Source of the DNA: JAJVID01 sp963743425
Lineage (GTDB): Bacteria; Acidobacteriota; Blastocatellia; RBC074
Assembly: GCA_963743425.1 (NCBI GenBank)
Contig: CAVUPU010000009.1
Location: 806,001 to 870,000 of the forward strand
DNA: 64,000 nt
Direction of reading: 5' to 3'
The notes beneath the pieces were generated by a model. It made no database searches, had not been told where the DNA came from, and saw only the letters and a list, made by a program, of their open reading frames with translations. The position numbers and the translations under genes are program-made. Each line of letters starts with the position of its first letter. Within the stretch, counting starts at the first letter, position 1. Below are positions 27,255-35,045 of this stretch, piece after piece.

Positions 27255-27325
27255 ATCAGTACCGCGAGCGGTAGCGAGCGGCGCTTCAAATTGAGGCTAC
27301 GCTCGCTACCGCTCGCGGTACTGAC
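27255..27325. repeat. Palindrome, family P1 (copy 3)
   Basis: Arms ATCAGTACCGCGAGCGGTAG and complement, with the shortest loop of the four. It sits between the convergent stops of the permease and beta-lactamase-like genes. Confidence 0.92.
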
Positions 27326-27361
27326 TCGCACGCGCATTTCTGTACGCCATACGCTGATCCG

Positions 27362-28348
27362 TTATTTACTCCAATACTTCACCACGCCGGCAGGCGGCTC
27401 CCACTTATCATTCGGATGATAATAACGCCAGACAGCTCGTGAGACAGCTCGAATCGCTCGCGCTCGCCCATCCAACAAACCACTGCCCGAAGCCTTGGAC
27501 TCTTTGATGAAGACTGTCAGGGCATATGCGCCTGACGGCGAATGAACAGCCGCCATATCCGACTGCGAATTTTCTGAACGTCCGCTCTTGCTGGCGACCA
27601 CGACCCAGGGTGGAATCTGGCTGGCGATGCCTTCGTCTTTATACTGATGATTCAGCAACCGATGCATCTCATCCGACGACGCGGGCGTTCCGGCTTTACC
27701 GCTGACGATCATCTCCATCAATGTCCTCATCTCGTTCGGAGTCGACACGCCCATCGTCCATTTCTTTACGGGCTCGAAGAGCTTCTGTAACGCCGCCTCA
27801 TCTCGCTGGATAGCTTCACTGATAGGCCAGGGATATAGTAGCCGCGTGGTCTTCAGCCCATGACGATCGAGCCAATCGTTGACCACATCGGTCCCGCCGA
27901 CCCATCTCATTAACATGAGCGTAGCCGTATTATCGCTGACCGTGATCATCTGATGCATTGCTTCCTTGAACTCGATCTCGGCGCCCGCATTGTAGTTTTG
28001 GAAGAAACCGCTCCCGCCGGTCTTATCTTCTTTGAGCAGCGGGCGGAGGTTGTAATAGCCGATCTCGCCCCGCTCGACCTTCTCCATCCCGGCGCACATA
28101 ATGGCGATTTTTATCGTGCTGTCGGCCGGAAACATCTCGTCGCCGAGCCGGTCCAGACTCTCATTTCTTGTCAAGTGATGGAGACTATAGCCGAGCTTGC
28201 CGGTAACTCCTTCAGCAATCGAATCCAACTGTTTGCGCAGATCATCTAACTTTGGTGATTGAGGCGTCGCAGGCGTGTGAGTGATCAGAAGACAACTGGA
28301 TATGGCCATCACCGCCAGTGTCTTGCATATAGATCGTATACGGACCAT
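27362..28348 (-). CDS. Class A beta-lactamase-like serine hydrolase
   Basis: 328 aa with a signal peptide (1-29). The beta-lactamase2 catalytic boxes are present: S-x-x-K as STIK (Ser77, Lys80), SDN at 138-140, and KSG at 254-256 in the KTG position. I do not see the usual omega-loop E-x-x-L-N block with certainty (RDEAAL near 182 is the closest), so hydrolysis of beta-lactams is not assured; the family includes D-Ala-D-Ala-like esterases. AGGAGG precedes the ATG. It is separated from the acyl-CoA carboxylase gene by 40 bp on the same strand. Confidence 0.85.
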   Translation of the reverse strand: MVRIRSICKTLAVMAISSCLLITHTPATPQSPKLDDLRKQLDSIAEGVTGKLGYSLHHLTRNESLDRLGDEMFPADSTIKIAIMCAGMEKVERGEIGYYNLRPLLKEDKTGGSGFFQNYNAGAEIEFKEAMHQMITVSDNTATLMLMRWVGGTDVVNDWLDRHGLKTTRLLYPWPISEAIQRDEAALQKLFEPVKKWTMGVSTPNEMRTLMEMIVSGKAGTPASSDEMHRLLNHQYKDEGIASQIPPWVVVASKSGRSENSQSDMAAVHSPSGAYALTVFIKESKASGSGLLDGRARAIRAVSRAVWRYYHPNDKWEPPAGVVKYWSK

Positions 28349-28388
28349 AAGAATGACCTCCTGTGTGTCTACTGTGTAATTGATATTT

Positions 28389-29936
28389 TCAGAGTGGAAT
28401 GTTGCCGTGTTTGCGCGGCGGATTGGTGTCGCGCTTGTTCTCCAGAAGCTTCAGCGCGCGGATGAGTTTCTGGCGCGTGAACCTGGGCTCGATCACCTCA
28501 TCGATGAAGCCGCGCTCGGCGGCGACGTAGGGGGAAGCGAATTTGTCCTGATACTCCTCGATCTTTTCACGCCGCGCGGCCTCTTTGTCGGCGGCGCTTT
28601 CGATCTCGCGGCGGTACAGGATTCCCACTGCCCCTTCGGCGCCCATCACGGCGATCTCAGCCGTGGGATAAGCGAAGTTGATGTCCGTGCGGACGTGCTT
28701 CGATCCCATCACGCAATAGGCGCCGCCGTATGCCTTGCGCGTGACGACGGTGATCTTGGGCACGGTCGCTTCGGCGTAAGCGTAGAGCAGCTTCGCGCCG
28801 TGGCGGATGATGCCGCCGTATTCCTGGTTGACTCCGGGCAGAAATCCGGGCACGTCCTCGAAGGTGATGATCGGGATGTTGAAGCAATCGCAGAAGCGCA
28901 CGAACCGCGCGCCCTTCACGCTCGCGTCAATGTCGAGCACGCCTGCCAGATAGGCCGGTTGATTCGCCACCACGCCGACCGGCTGCCCGTTCAGCCGCGC
29001 GAAGCCGATGACGATGTTGCGCGCGTAATGCTCCTGAATCTCGAAGAAGTATCCGTCGTCGACCACCAGTTCGATGATGTGGCGGATGTCGTAAGGCTTG
29101 TTCGACTCAGGCGGGACGATTTTGTTGAGCGATTCTTCGGATCGTTCGATCGGGTCATCGCAGGGGATGCGCGGCGGATCGTCCAGATTGTTCGACGGTA
29201 TGAATGACAACAACTCGCGGATCAAACGCAGACAGCCCTCTTCGCTTTCAGCCGCGAAATGCGCGACGCCGCTGGTCGCGTTATGCGTCATCGCGCCGCC
29301 CAACTCTTCTTTGGTGACCTCTTCGTGCGTGACGGTTTTGATCACGTCGGGGCCGGTGATGAACATGTAACTCGTGTTTTTGACCATCACCGTGAAGTCG
29401 GTGATCGCGGGCGAATAGACCGCGCCGCCCGCGCACGGCCCCATAATCGCCGAGATCTGCGGGACAACGCCCGAAGCCATCGTGTTGCGCAGGAAGATAT
29501 CGGCGTAACCGCCCAGGCTGGCCACGCCTTCCTGAATTCGCGCGCCTCCCGAGTCGTTCAACCCGATGACCGGCGCGCCGACCTTCATTGCCAGGTCCAT
29601 GATCTTGCAGACCTTCTGCGCGTTGGTTTCTGACAGCGAGCCGCCGAAGACGGTGAAATCCTGCGCGAAGACGAAGACCTCGCGCCCGTCAATCAATCCA
29701 TATCCGGTGACGAAGCCGTCAGCGGGAATCTGTTGCGACTCCATCCCGAAATCGCGGCAGCGATGCGTGACCAGCTTGTCGAACTCCTCGAACGTCCCGT
29801 CGTCGAGCAGAAACTCGATCCGCTCGCGCGCCGTCATCTTGCCGTCTTTGTGTTGGCGCTCGATCCTCTTCGCGCCTCCGCCGGCTTCGGCCGCGGCGTT
29901 CTTTTCGCGTAGTAATTTCAGTTTGTCTTCGATCAT
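28389..29936 (-). CDS. Acyl-CoA carboxylase carboxyltransferase beta subunit (propionyl-CoA type)
   Basis: 515 aa from ATG 29934-29936 (MIEDKLKLLREKNAAAEAGG); the longer frame adds a non-homologous hydrophobic extension. N-lobe: GKMTARERIEFLLDDGTFEEFDKL, FVFAQDFTVFGGSLSE, GLNDSGGARIQEGVASLGGYADIF and GPCAGGAVYSPAITDF. C-lobe: VGVVANQPAYLAGVLDIDASVKGARFVRFCDCFNIP, FEDVPGFLPGVNQEYGGIIRHGAKLLYAYAEATVPKI, RKAYGGAYCVMGSKHV. It transfers carboxyl from biotin to propionyl- or acetyl-CoA. The biotin carboxylase and carrier genes are not adjacent. Confidence 0.93.
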   Translation of the reverse strand: MIEDKLKLLREKNAAAEAGGGAKRIERQHKDGKMTARERIEFLLDDGTFEEFDKLVTHRCRDFGMESQQIPADGFVTGYGLIDGREVFVFAQDFTVFGGSLSETNAQKVCKIMDLAMKVGAPVIGLNDSGGARIQEGVASLGGYADIFLRNTMASGVVPQISAIMGPCAGGAVYSPAITDFTVMVKNTSYMFITGPDVIKTVTHEEVTKEELGGAMTHNATSGVAHFAAESEEGCLRLIRELLSFIPSNNLDDPPRIPCDDPIERSEESLNKIVPPESNKPYDIRHIIELVVDDGYFFEIQEHYARNIVIGFARLNGQPVGVVANQPAYLAGVLDIDASVKGARFVRFCDCFNIPIITFEDVPGFLPGVNQEYGGIIRHGAKLLYAYAEATVPKITVVTRKAYGGAYCVMGSKHVRTDINFAYPTAEIAVMGAEGAVGILYRREIESAADKEAARREKIEEYQDKFASPYVAAERGFIDEVIEPRFTRQKLIRALKLLENKRDTNPPRKHGNIPL

Positions 29937-30003
29937 CAGGCGGCAAGGGTAAATCCTGATTCGCCTTTTGGCAACGAATGAGCCGGATAATGGATAGGGA
30001 AGA

Positions 30004-30120
30004 AGACCAGACAGAAAAATGTGAGACAGAAAAATCAAAGACCGGCTCCGGGGGAAGTTCTTTATTTTTCTGTCTCACTTTTTTCTGTCTGGTCTTTATT
30101 GTTCTATTTTTCTGTCTGGG
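30004..30120. repeat. Palindrome with T-rich arms
   Basis: Left arm 30004-30035 (AGACCAGACAGAAAAATGTG...) pairs with right arm 30064-30095, and a partial third arm (ATTTTTCTGTCTGGG) follows at 30106-30120. It lies between divergent genes (carboxyltransferase and patatin). Confidence 0.85.
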
Positions 30121-30189
30121 TTGTTGCTGTAAATTATGCCTGCCCTTCAACTGTCATTTGCAATTTCACCCTAAGCCACAGGAGGTGAT

Positions 30190-32406
30190 ATGAGCGCTGC
30201 CTTTCCTGCTTCTGAGCGGTACACGCTGTTGCAACGATTGATTCAATGGCTGTACACGCTGTTGCAACGATTGATTCAATGGATAACCTACGCCTACTTG
30301 ATCCGATTCCCATTGTTGACGGCAGCGGCGATGGTCGGACTACCGTATGCGGCGTTTTTCACTGGCGCTAGCTCGCTGCTCGAAAACCTGTTCGACCTCA
30401 GCCCCGTCGCGATCATGGTGGTCACGGTAACGGCTTTGCTCGCGGCCTGGAGCGTGATGGTCACTGTGCGGTTGACCTTGATTTACAGCGGCGAACGATT
30501 CGGGGTCGCTCAGGCCAGGGTCAGGCCGCTCGGCTGGCGACACATTCTGCTTTTCGGGCTGCTGGCCGCGCCCATCATCGCGGGCGTCGTTTACGAGACC
30601 GTCGAACTCTGGGATTATACGCCGCGCTCGACAAATCTTTGGAAGATTGCGGCGCTTGCGCCCGGAATCATCATCGCGCTCCTGTTGCTCTGGGTGGCCG
30701 ACATCGTGGAGCGGCGGATAGACAGGATCACGACCAATCCCAAGGCGCCGGCCATGCTGATACCTTCCAAAAAAAAGCCGGCCGGCATAATTATTCGGAG
30801 GCTCAGCGAATCGGAGAATGCGCCGCGCTCGCCGGGCTGGCTGGCGAAGCGGATGAAGAACATTCCGCATTTTTCAGGGCGCGGCTACATTGATTACGAA
30901 GCCGGTCCTCAAGACCGTTTCCCGCTGCTTCCGGGCCACGCCGGGGCGCTGGCTCTATGGCTGACCTTTGCGGCGGTCTACGCCGCTCTCGGCGTGATGA
31001 CTTCGCCCTGGTTAAGCCCGCTCAGAGCGCCGTCGCTGTCAGGATTGCTGTTGCTGTTGACGATGCTCAATTGGGGATTGTCGGGGATGGCTTTCTTCCT
31101 GGACCGCTATCGAGTCCCCGTATTGATTTCGATTTTGATCTTTATGGGACTCATCTCGACAGTCTTCCCGCATCCCGACAGTTACTACTTTATTTATCCG
31201 AAGGACGCCGGCGCAGAAATCAGGCCGCAGAATTTGCTCGCGCCGCGCAAGGGCGCGAAGGTGATCCTGGTCGCGGCCAACGGCGGCGGCATTCAGGCTG
31301 CGGCCTGGAGCGCGCGCGTGCTGACTGGAATCGAAGAGGTTTGCCGCAGCGGAGGCGATTGCGGCGAAAGCAGTTTCGCCCGCTCAGTCCGAGTGATCAG
31401 CGCTGTTTCAGGCGGCAGCGTCGGCGCGATGTATTTCGCCAACGCGTACGGCAAGTACGGCGCTAAGGAAGGCGAATTGCCGGACAATGACGGGCTGGAG
31501 CAAATCGTCAAGCTGGCCGGGCGTTCGAGCCTCGACGGCGCGGCGTGGGGATTGGTCTATTCGGATTTCTTGCGTACTGTAGCGCCATATCTTTCCAGAG
31601 TTCCTTTTTTCCGGAGGACTGACCGGGGCTGCGCCCTGGAATTCGAATGGCAGCGCGACGTTGATCTGAAAGCCAAGCTTGGCGATTGGAAGCGCGACAC
31701 AATGGCGGGCAAACGTCCCGGCGTGGTCTTCAACTCCACGCTAGTTGACAACGGATGCCCGTTGCTCTTTTCGACCATCGAGCACGACAAGAACGTGAGC
31801 GTCGCGCAGATCTTCGATAGACTCTACGAGGGTTACGACACGCCGGTGACCAGCGCCGTTCGGATGTCGGCCACGTTTCCATACATCACGCCGGCGGCGC
31901 GCGCTCACCGCAGAGACAAAAGCGATTGGGCGGAAGCCGAATACCACGTGGTTGACGGCGGCTATTACGACAACTACGGAGTGACCGCGCTGGTCGAATG
32001 TCTCGACAACGAACTGGAGAAGCCGGAGGTCAACGTCGCCGAACTGATGGTCATCCGCATTCACAGCATGCCTGTCGTGAATTCGCCGGATCGAAGACTG
32101 GAGAAGAAACGCGGATTCTTTTACCAGATGGGCGTGCCGATCGCCGCGCTCAATAATGTGCGAGGCGCGGGACAGCTTTCGCGCGGCAAGGTCGAATTCG
32201 ACCTGCTGCAAAAACGCTGGCGGGAGCGCGCGAGCCGCAAAGTGGAGATCGATCTGGCCACGTTCGAATACCCGAGTGAGGACGCGCCGCTCTCGTGGCA
32301 TCTGACCGACAAGCAGAAACAGGCCCTCGACAAAGCCTGGAAGGAAAAGTACGTGAACGATCCGAACAGCGATCTTGATAAAGTAAAAAAGTTTTTGGCA
32401 AGGTGA
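30190..32406 (+). CDS. Membrane-anchored patatin-like phospholipase
   Basis: 738 aa. GGAGGT precedes the ATG. Residues 1-345 hold about seven to eight membrane helices. The C-terminal patatin domain has the oxyanion loop NGGGIQAAAW (about 362), the nucleophile elbow SAVSGGSVGAMYF (Ser at about 404-406) and the catalytic Asp in VVDGGYYDNYG (about 588). Patatins deacylate phospholipids with a Ser-Asp dyad. Multi-TM patatins of this size are uncommon compared with soluble ones. The N-terminus contains an 11-residue tandem duplication (YTLLQRLIQW twice). Flanked by palindromes; no regulator nearby. Confidence 0.85.
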   Translation: MSAAFPASERYTLLQRLIQWLYTLLQRLIQWITYAYLIRFPLLTAAAMVGLPYAAFFTGASSLLENLFDLSPVAIMVVTVTALLAAWSVMVTVRLTLIYSGERFGVAQARVRPLGWRHILLFGLLAAPIIAGVVYETVELWDYTPRSTNLWKIAALAPGIIIALLLLWVADIVERRIDRITTNPKAPAMLIPSKKKPAGIIIRRLSESENAPRSPGWLAKRMKNIPHFSGRGYIDYEAGPQDRFPLLPGHAGALALWLTFAAVYAALGVMTSPWLSPLRAPSLSGLLLLLTMLNWGLSGMAFFLDRYRVPVLISILIFMGLISTVFPHPDSYYFIYPKDAGAEIRPQNLLAPRKGAKVILVAANGGGIQAAAWSARVLTGIEEVCRSGGDCGESSFARSVRVISAVSGGSVGAMYFANAYGKYGAKEGELPDNDGLEQIVKLAGRSSLDGAAWGLVYSDFLRTVAPYLSRVPFFRRTDRGCALEFEWQRDVDLKAKLGDWKRDTMAGKRPGVVFNSTLVDNGCPLLFSTIEHDKNVSVAQIFDRLYEGYDTPVTSAVRMSATFPYITPAARAHRRDKSDWAEAEYHVVDGGYYDNYGVTALVECLDNELEKPEVNVAELMVIRIHSMPVVNSPDRRLEKKRGFFYQMGVPIAALNNVRGAGQLSRGKVEFDLLQKRWRERASRKVEIDLATFEYPSEDAPLSWHLTDKQKQALDKAWKEKYVNDPNSDLDKVKKFLAR
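30219..30282 (+). repeat. 33-base tandem duplication at the patatin N-terminus
   Basis: The same 31 bases (GTACACGCTGTTGCAACGAT and following) occur at 30219-30249 and 30252-30282, a period of 33 bases, adding 11 residues without breaking the frame. Identity of the copies suggests a recent slip. Confidence 0.9.
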
Positions 32407-32479
32407 ATCAGTTGAATCAAACCAGCGAAGATTGGAACAGGCGCCACGACCTCGCGTCATTAGTATCGACATAAATTTT

Positions 32480-32635
32480 CCCGCTCCGGAGGAGCGCAAT
32501 GTTTATAGTAATGCGATGAATAAAGCTCCCTAGCTCCGTCAGGAGCGGCATCTGGCCACGCGCACATGCCGCTCCTGACGGAGCTAAGGAATAATGCGAC
32601 TTCGATCTATAAACATTGCGCTCCTCTGGAGCGGG
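32480..32635. repeat. Nested palindrome
   Basis: Outer arms 32480-32508 and 32607-32635 (CCCGCTCCGGAGGAGCGCAA, one mismatch); inner arms 32530-32550 and 32566-32587 (CTAGCTCCGTCAGGAGCGGC). It fills most of the gap 32407-32667. Confidence 0.88.
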
Positions 32636-32667
32636 GGAATGCCGACTAGCAGGAGGTGAAACAAGCG

Positions 32668-32848
32668 ATGAGTGAAGAAACGATTCAGGACCTGACCACA
32701 GAAGATTTCAATCAGCTTACTAGATGATTTCGTGGCTCGCGAAGACGACCGGATTGAACCATCAATCTTTCTGACAGCAATTGCGGAACTTGAACGCGCG
32801 CGCGACGTCGAGGCGAATGGAAGCGATGAGCAGACGATGCAGCGGTAA
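32668..32848 (+). pseudogene. Small unrecognised protein, frameshifted
   Basis: ATG 32668 follows AGGAGGTGAA. Frame 1 gives MSEETIQDLTTEDFNQLTR and stops at 32727. Another frame continues from about 32720 with LDDFVAREDDRIEPSIFLTAIAELERARDVEA to 32848. Together they would make about 60 aa. The end overlaps the YgiT-type gene start, which suggests a coupled two-gene unit as in MqsR-MqsA-like or DUF4258-YgiT pairs, although I do not recognise this partner. Confidence 0.5.
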
Positions 32849-33107
32849 ATGCCCGGGCACACCTGAGCTTGGTTACACCACACAGACGTTTGAACGACGC
32901 GGGTCGCTCGTCAGAGTGACCATTCGCGGCATTCCAGCGAACGTTTGCCCGTTGTGCCACGAGGCCTTTGTGAGCCGCGAAACTGGCCGTCAGATCGATC
33001 TATTGCTCGAACCTTTTCAGGGCAAGCACGAACGAATCCCCGCATTGCCGCCAGCCGAAGTAACGATTGATTTTGCGGAAGCGGCTGCGGTGTTGAAAGC
33101 AGCTTGA
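32826..33107 (+). CDS. YgiT-type zinc-finger protein (MqsA N-terminal domain-like)
   Basis: 93 aa from ATG 32826 (MSRRCSGKCPGTPELGYTTQ). A CxxxC pair at 5-9 and a CPLC pair near 40 enclose a short beta-rich stretch ending in PANVCPLCHEAFVSRETG, the YgiT zinc-finger pattern. The tail is helical, with no helix-turn-helix of full-length MqsA. Such proteins are usually antitoxins for small RNases; its upstream neighbour is broken by a frameshift. Confidence 0.8.
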   Translation: MSRRCSGKCPGTPELGYTTQTFERRGSLVRVTIRGIPANVCPLCHEAFVSRETGRQIDLLLEPFQGKHERIPALPPAEVTIDFAEAAAVLKAA

Positions 33108-33125
33108 GTTGATTTTCGCTCAGCT

Positions 33126-33455
33126 TCACGCCGCAATCGGTGTGGCTTGCTGGCTTTCGAGCTTATACCCCCAGACGATGTCTTCGGCGCGAACCCCGGC
33201 TTCGATCATCGCTGGCTTTAAGCCTTCTTCAATGTTGTCGGTTTCAATGACAACCACTCCGTCAACCAGACGGGCGTGGAAGAGAACATTATCAATCCAT
33301 TCCTCGTTGTCCCATCCGGTGGCGATTAACAGAAACTCTCTGGTTTCGCGGTCACAGACGGAAGCTATCCTGATCGGCTGGATGCTGAATTGATGCTTTC
33401 CCTCTTCCCTGACGATCTTTGTGAGAATGTCGGCGTAATTCATTGTTTGATCCAT
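33126..33455 (-). CDS. XisI-like protein
   Basis: 109 aa: YADILTKIVREEG, IRIASVCDRETREFLLIATGWDN, WIDNVLFHARLVDGVVVIETDNIEEGLKPAMIEAGV matches the XisI fold known from the cyanobacterial fdxN excision controlling factors. AGGAGGT precedes its ATG. In other genomes it is paired with XisH, a PD-(D/E)XK-like protein; XisH is not present here. The site upstream where XisH would be is a palindrome followed by insertion-sequence debris, so the partner may have been lost. Confidence 0.8.
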   Translation of the reverse strand: MDQTMNYADILTKIVREEGKHQFSIQPIRIASVCDRETREFLLIATGWDNEEWIDNVLFHARLVDGVVVIETDNIEEGLKPAMIEAGVRAEDIVWGYKLESQQATPIAA

Positions 33456-33476
33456 TGCAAAATCACCTCCTGCGCT

Positions 33477-33669
33477 GTTTCTTCGCCGCAGCGCGGCGGC
33501 TGACTTTAGCTCGGCGTTTCAACGCCGGGAAGGTCGGAAATCATGCGCCGCGTCGCGGAGCGACGCCTGAATTCAACCGTCGCTGACGCGACGCGGCGCC
33601 CAATGCGCTATGTCTCACGTGGATTGAAATCCACGGCTAAAGTCAGCCGCCGCGCTGCGGCGAAGAAAC
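33477..33669. repeat. Large nested palindrome upstream of the XisI gene
   Basis: The 34-base outer arms 33477-33510 and 33636-33669 are exact reverse complements (core CTTCGCCGCAGCGCGGCGGC). Inside are inverted repeats around 33546-33600 (CGCCGCGTCGC). The right part of this element and the following TPR-gene tail recur at 34549-35045. Confidence 0.9.
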
Positions 33670-33715
33670 AATCGTGAATCCTCAAAGGATTTGCGGTGTC
33701 GTGTCCTGAGCCTGC

Positions 33716-33955
33716 TCAGCCTTCGCCCCGCCCCTCCACTCGCTCCAGAACTTCTGCGCGCAATCTCAGCGTTGGGCGATCTGAGCCTCTCGAAGATGGT
33801 CAGGGCTTCGCGGAACAGCCGTGCAGCTTCGGCGTTGTTCCCCTCATACTTCCGCAAGCAGTCCAAGTTGGCCAAGCGTGATGGCGATGCCGCGTCTGGT
33901 CGCCGAGCTTCCGCGTGATGTCGAGGCTCTGCTGGAAAAAGAGCGAGCTTGTCGA
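33716..33955 (-). pseudogene. TPR-gene tail duplicate (truncated)
   Basis: The reverse strand holds copies of GNNAEAARLFREALTIFERLRSPNAEIAR, nearly identical to the C-terminus of the TPR region at 34888-35050, but the frame breaks in this copy and it stops at insertion-sequence DNA at about 33956. It is the duplicated end of the NLR-like gene. Confidence 0.75.
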
Positions 33956-33956
33956 G

Positions 33957-34544
33957 ACCGCCACTCCCTCCACGCGCGCCTTTGTCAAAGAGCATCAGTT
34001 GCCGATGGAGGCGCAAGTACGCCTGATAAAATTCACGCTGCCAACGGGTGAGACCGAAGTCTTGTTGACCACGCTGTGGGACCAACGACAGTATCCGACA
34101 GCAGAGTTCTATCAAGTCTATGGTTGGCGCTGGGGCAACGAGACCTACTACGACCGGCTCAAGAATATCTTTGAAGTCGAACGTTTCAGTGGCCTGAGCC
34201 GGCGCGCCATCGAGCAGGACTTCTATGCGATGGTCTTTCTGACGACGCTTGAAAGTGTCCTGACGAAAAGTGCGCAAACGACTTTGAACGAACGCGACGA
34301 GCAACGACAGACGCAGACTGAAGCCCGCGTCAATCGGGCGTTGAGTTATGTCAGCTTGTGCGACCGCGTGGTGAAGCTACTGGCTGACACAGGTCAGGAT
34401 CTGGAAACGATCCGGGATGAATTGCATCGGCTTTTTCAGCAGACTCCGACGCGCCATCAACCGGGCCGACAGTATCCGCGTAAAAAACGGGCGCACTCGA
34501 TGAAGTTGCGCTTCATCAAGTATTTCAAGCGCATCAACGCTTAA
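33957..34544 (+). pseudogene. IS4-family transposase, C-terminal fragment
   Basis: Residues read FVKEHQLPMEAQVRLIKFTL, TGETEVLLTTLWDQ, then YQVYGWRWGNETYYDRLKNIF. The block Y-(2)-R-(3)-E-(6)-K (YGWRWGNETYYDRLK) is the IS4-family YREK signature with the catalytic Glu of the DDE triad. The first two-thirds of the transposase are missing and the left end is fused to the TPR-gene tail. The stop at 34544 and the last 60 residues look intact. Not functional. Confidence 0.85.
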
Positions 34545-34548
34545 CTTA

Positions 34549-35045
34549 ACGCCATTGGCGTTTCAACGCCGTGAAGGTCGGAAATCAGGAGCCGCGTCGC
34601 GGAGCGACGCCTGAATTCAACCGTCGCTGACGCGACGCGGCGCCCAATGCGCTATGTCTCACGTGGATTTATGGTCTTTGAGTAAATAATGCAACAACAG
34701 CGTAGGGGCGGGTTTTCCCCGCCCGCATCCGTTACCAGGCGATTGGGCGGGGAAAACCCGCCCCTACGCTGTTGTTGCAGTTAATTTTCAAACGCCATAA
34801 ATCCACGGCTAAAGTCAGCCGCCGCGCTGCGGCGAAGAAACAATCGTGAACCCCCAGAGGATTCACGGTGTCGTGCCCTGAGCCTGCTCAGCATTCGTCC
34901 CACCCCTCCACTCGCTCCAAATCTTTGCGCGCAATCTCAGCATAAGGTGATCTGAGCTTCTCGAAGATGGTCAGGGCTTCGCGGAACAGCCGTGCAGCCT
35001 CAGCCTTGTTTCCCTCAACTTCCGCAAGTAGGCCAAGTTGGCCAA
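34549..35045. repeat. Direct repeat of 33511-33955 (about 430 bp)
   Basis: From GGCGTTTCAACGCC onward the sequence repeats that of 33512 onward with about 85-90% identity by eye, interrupted only by the palindromic insert at 34668-34802. The transposase fragment lies between the two copies. The left arm of the outer palindrome is missing in this copy. Confidence 0.8.
34668..34802. mobile_element. MITE-like palindromic element (copy 1)
   Basis: About 135 bp, ends TTTATGGTCTTTGAG... and ...CAAACGCCATAAA, inverted and imperfect over about 31 bases, with a core GTAGGGGCGGGTTTTCCCCG and its complement. The paralogous copy at 33511-33955 shows the uninterrupted site (GTGGATT/AAATCCAC), so this is a clean insertion, into the loop of a host palindrome. 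No coding capacity. A second member is at 41578-41716. Confidence 0.8.
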
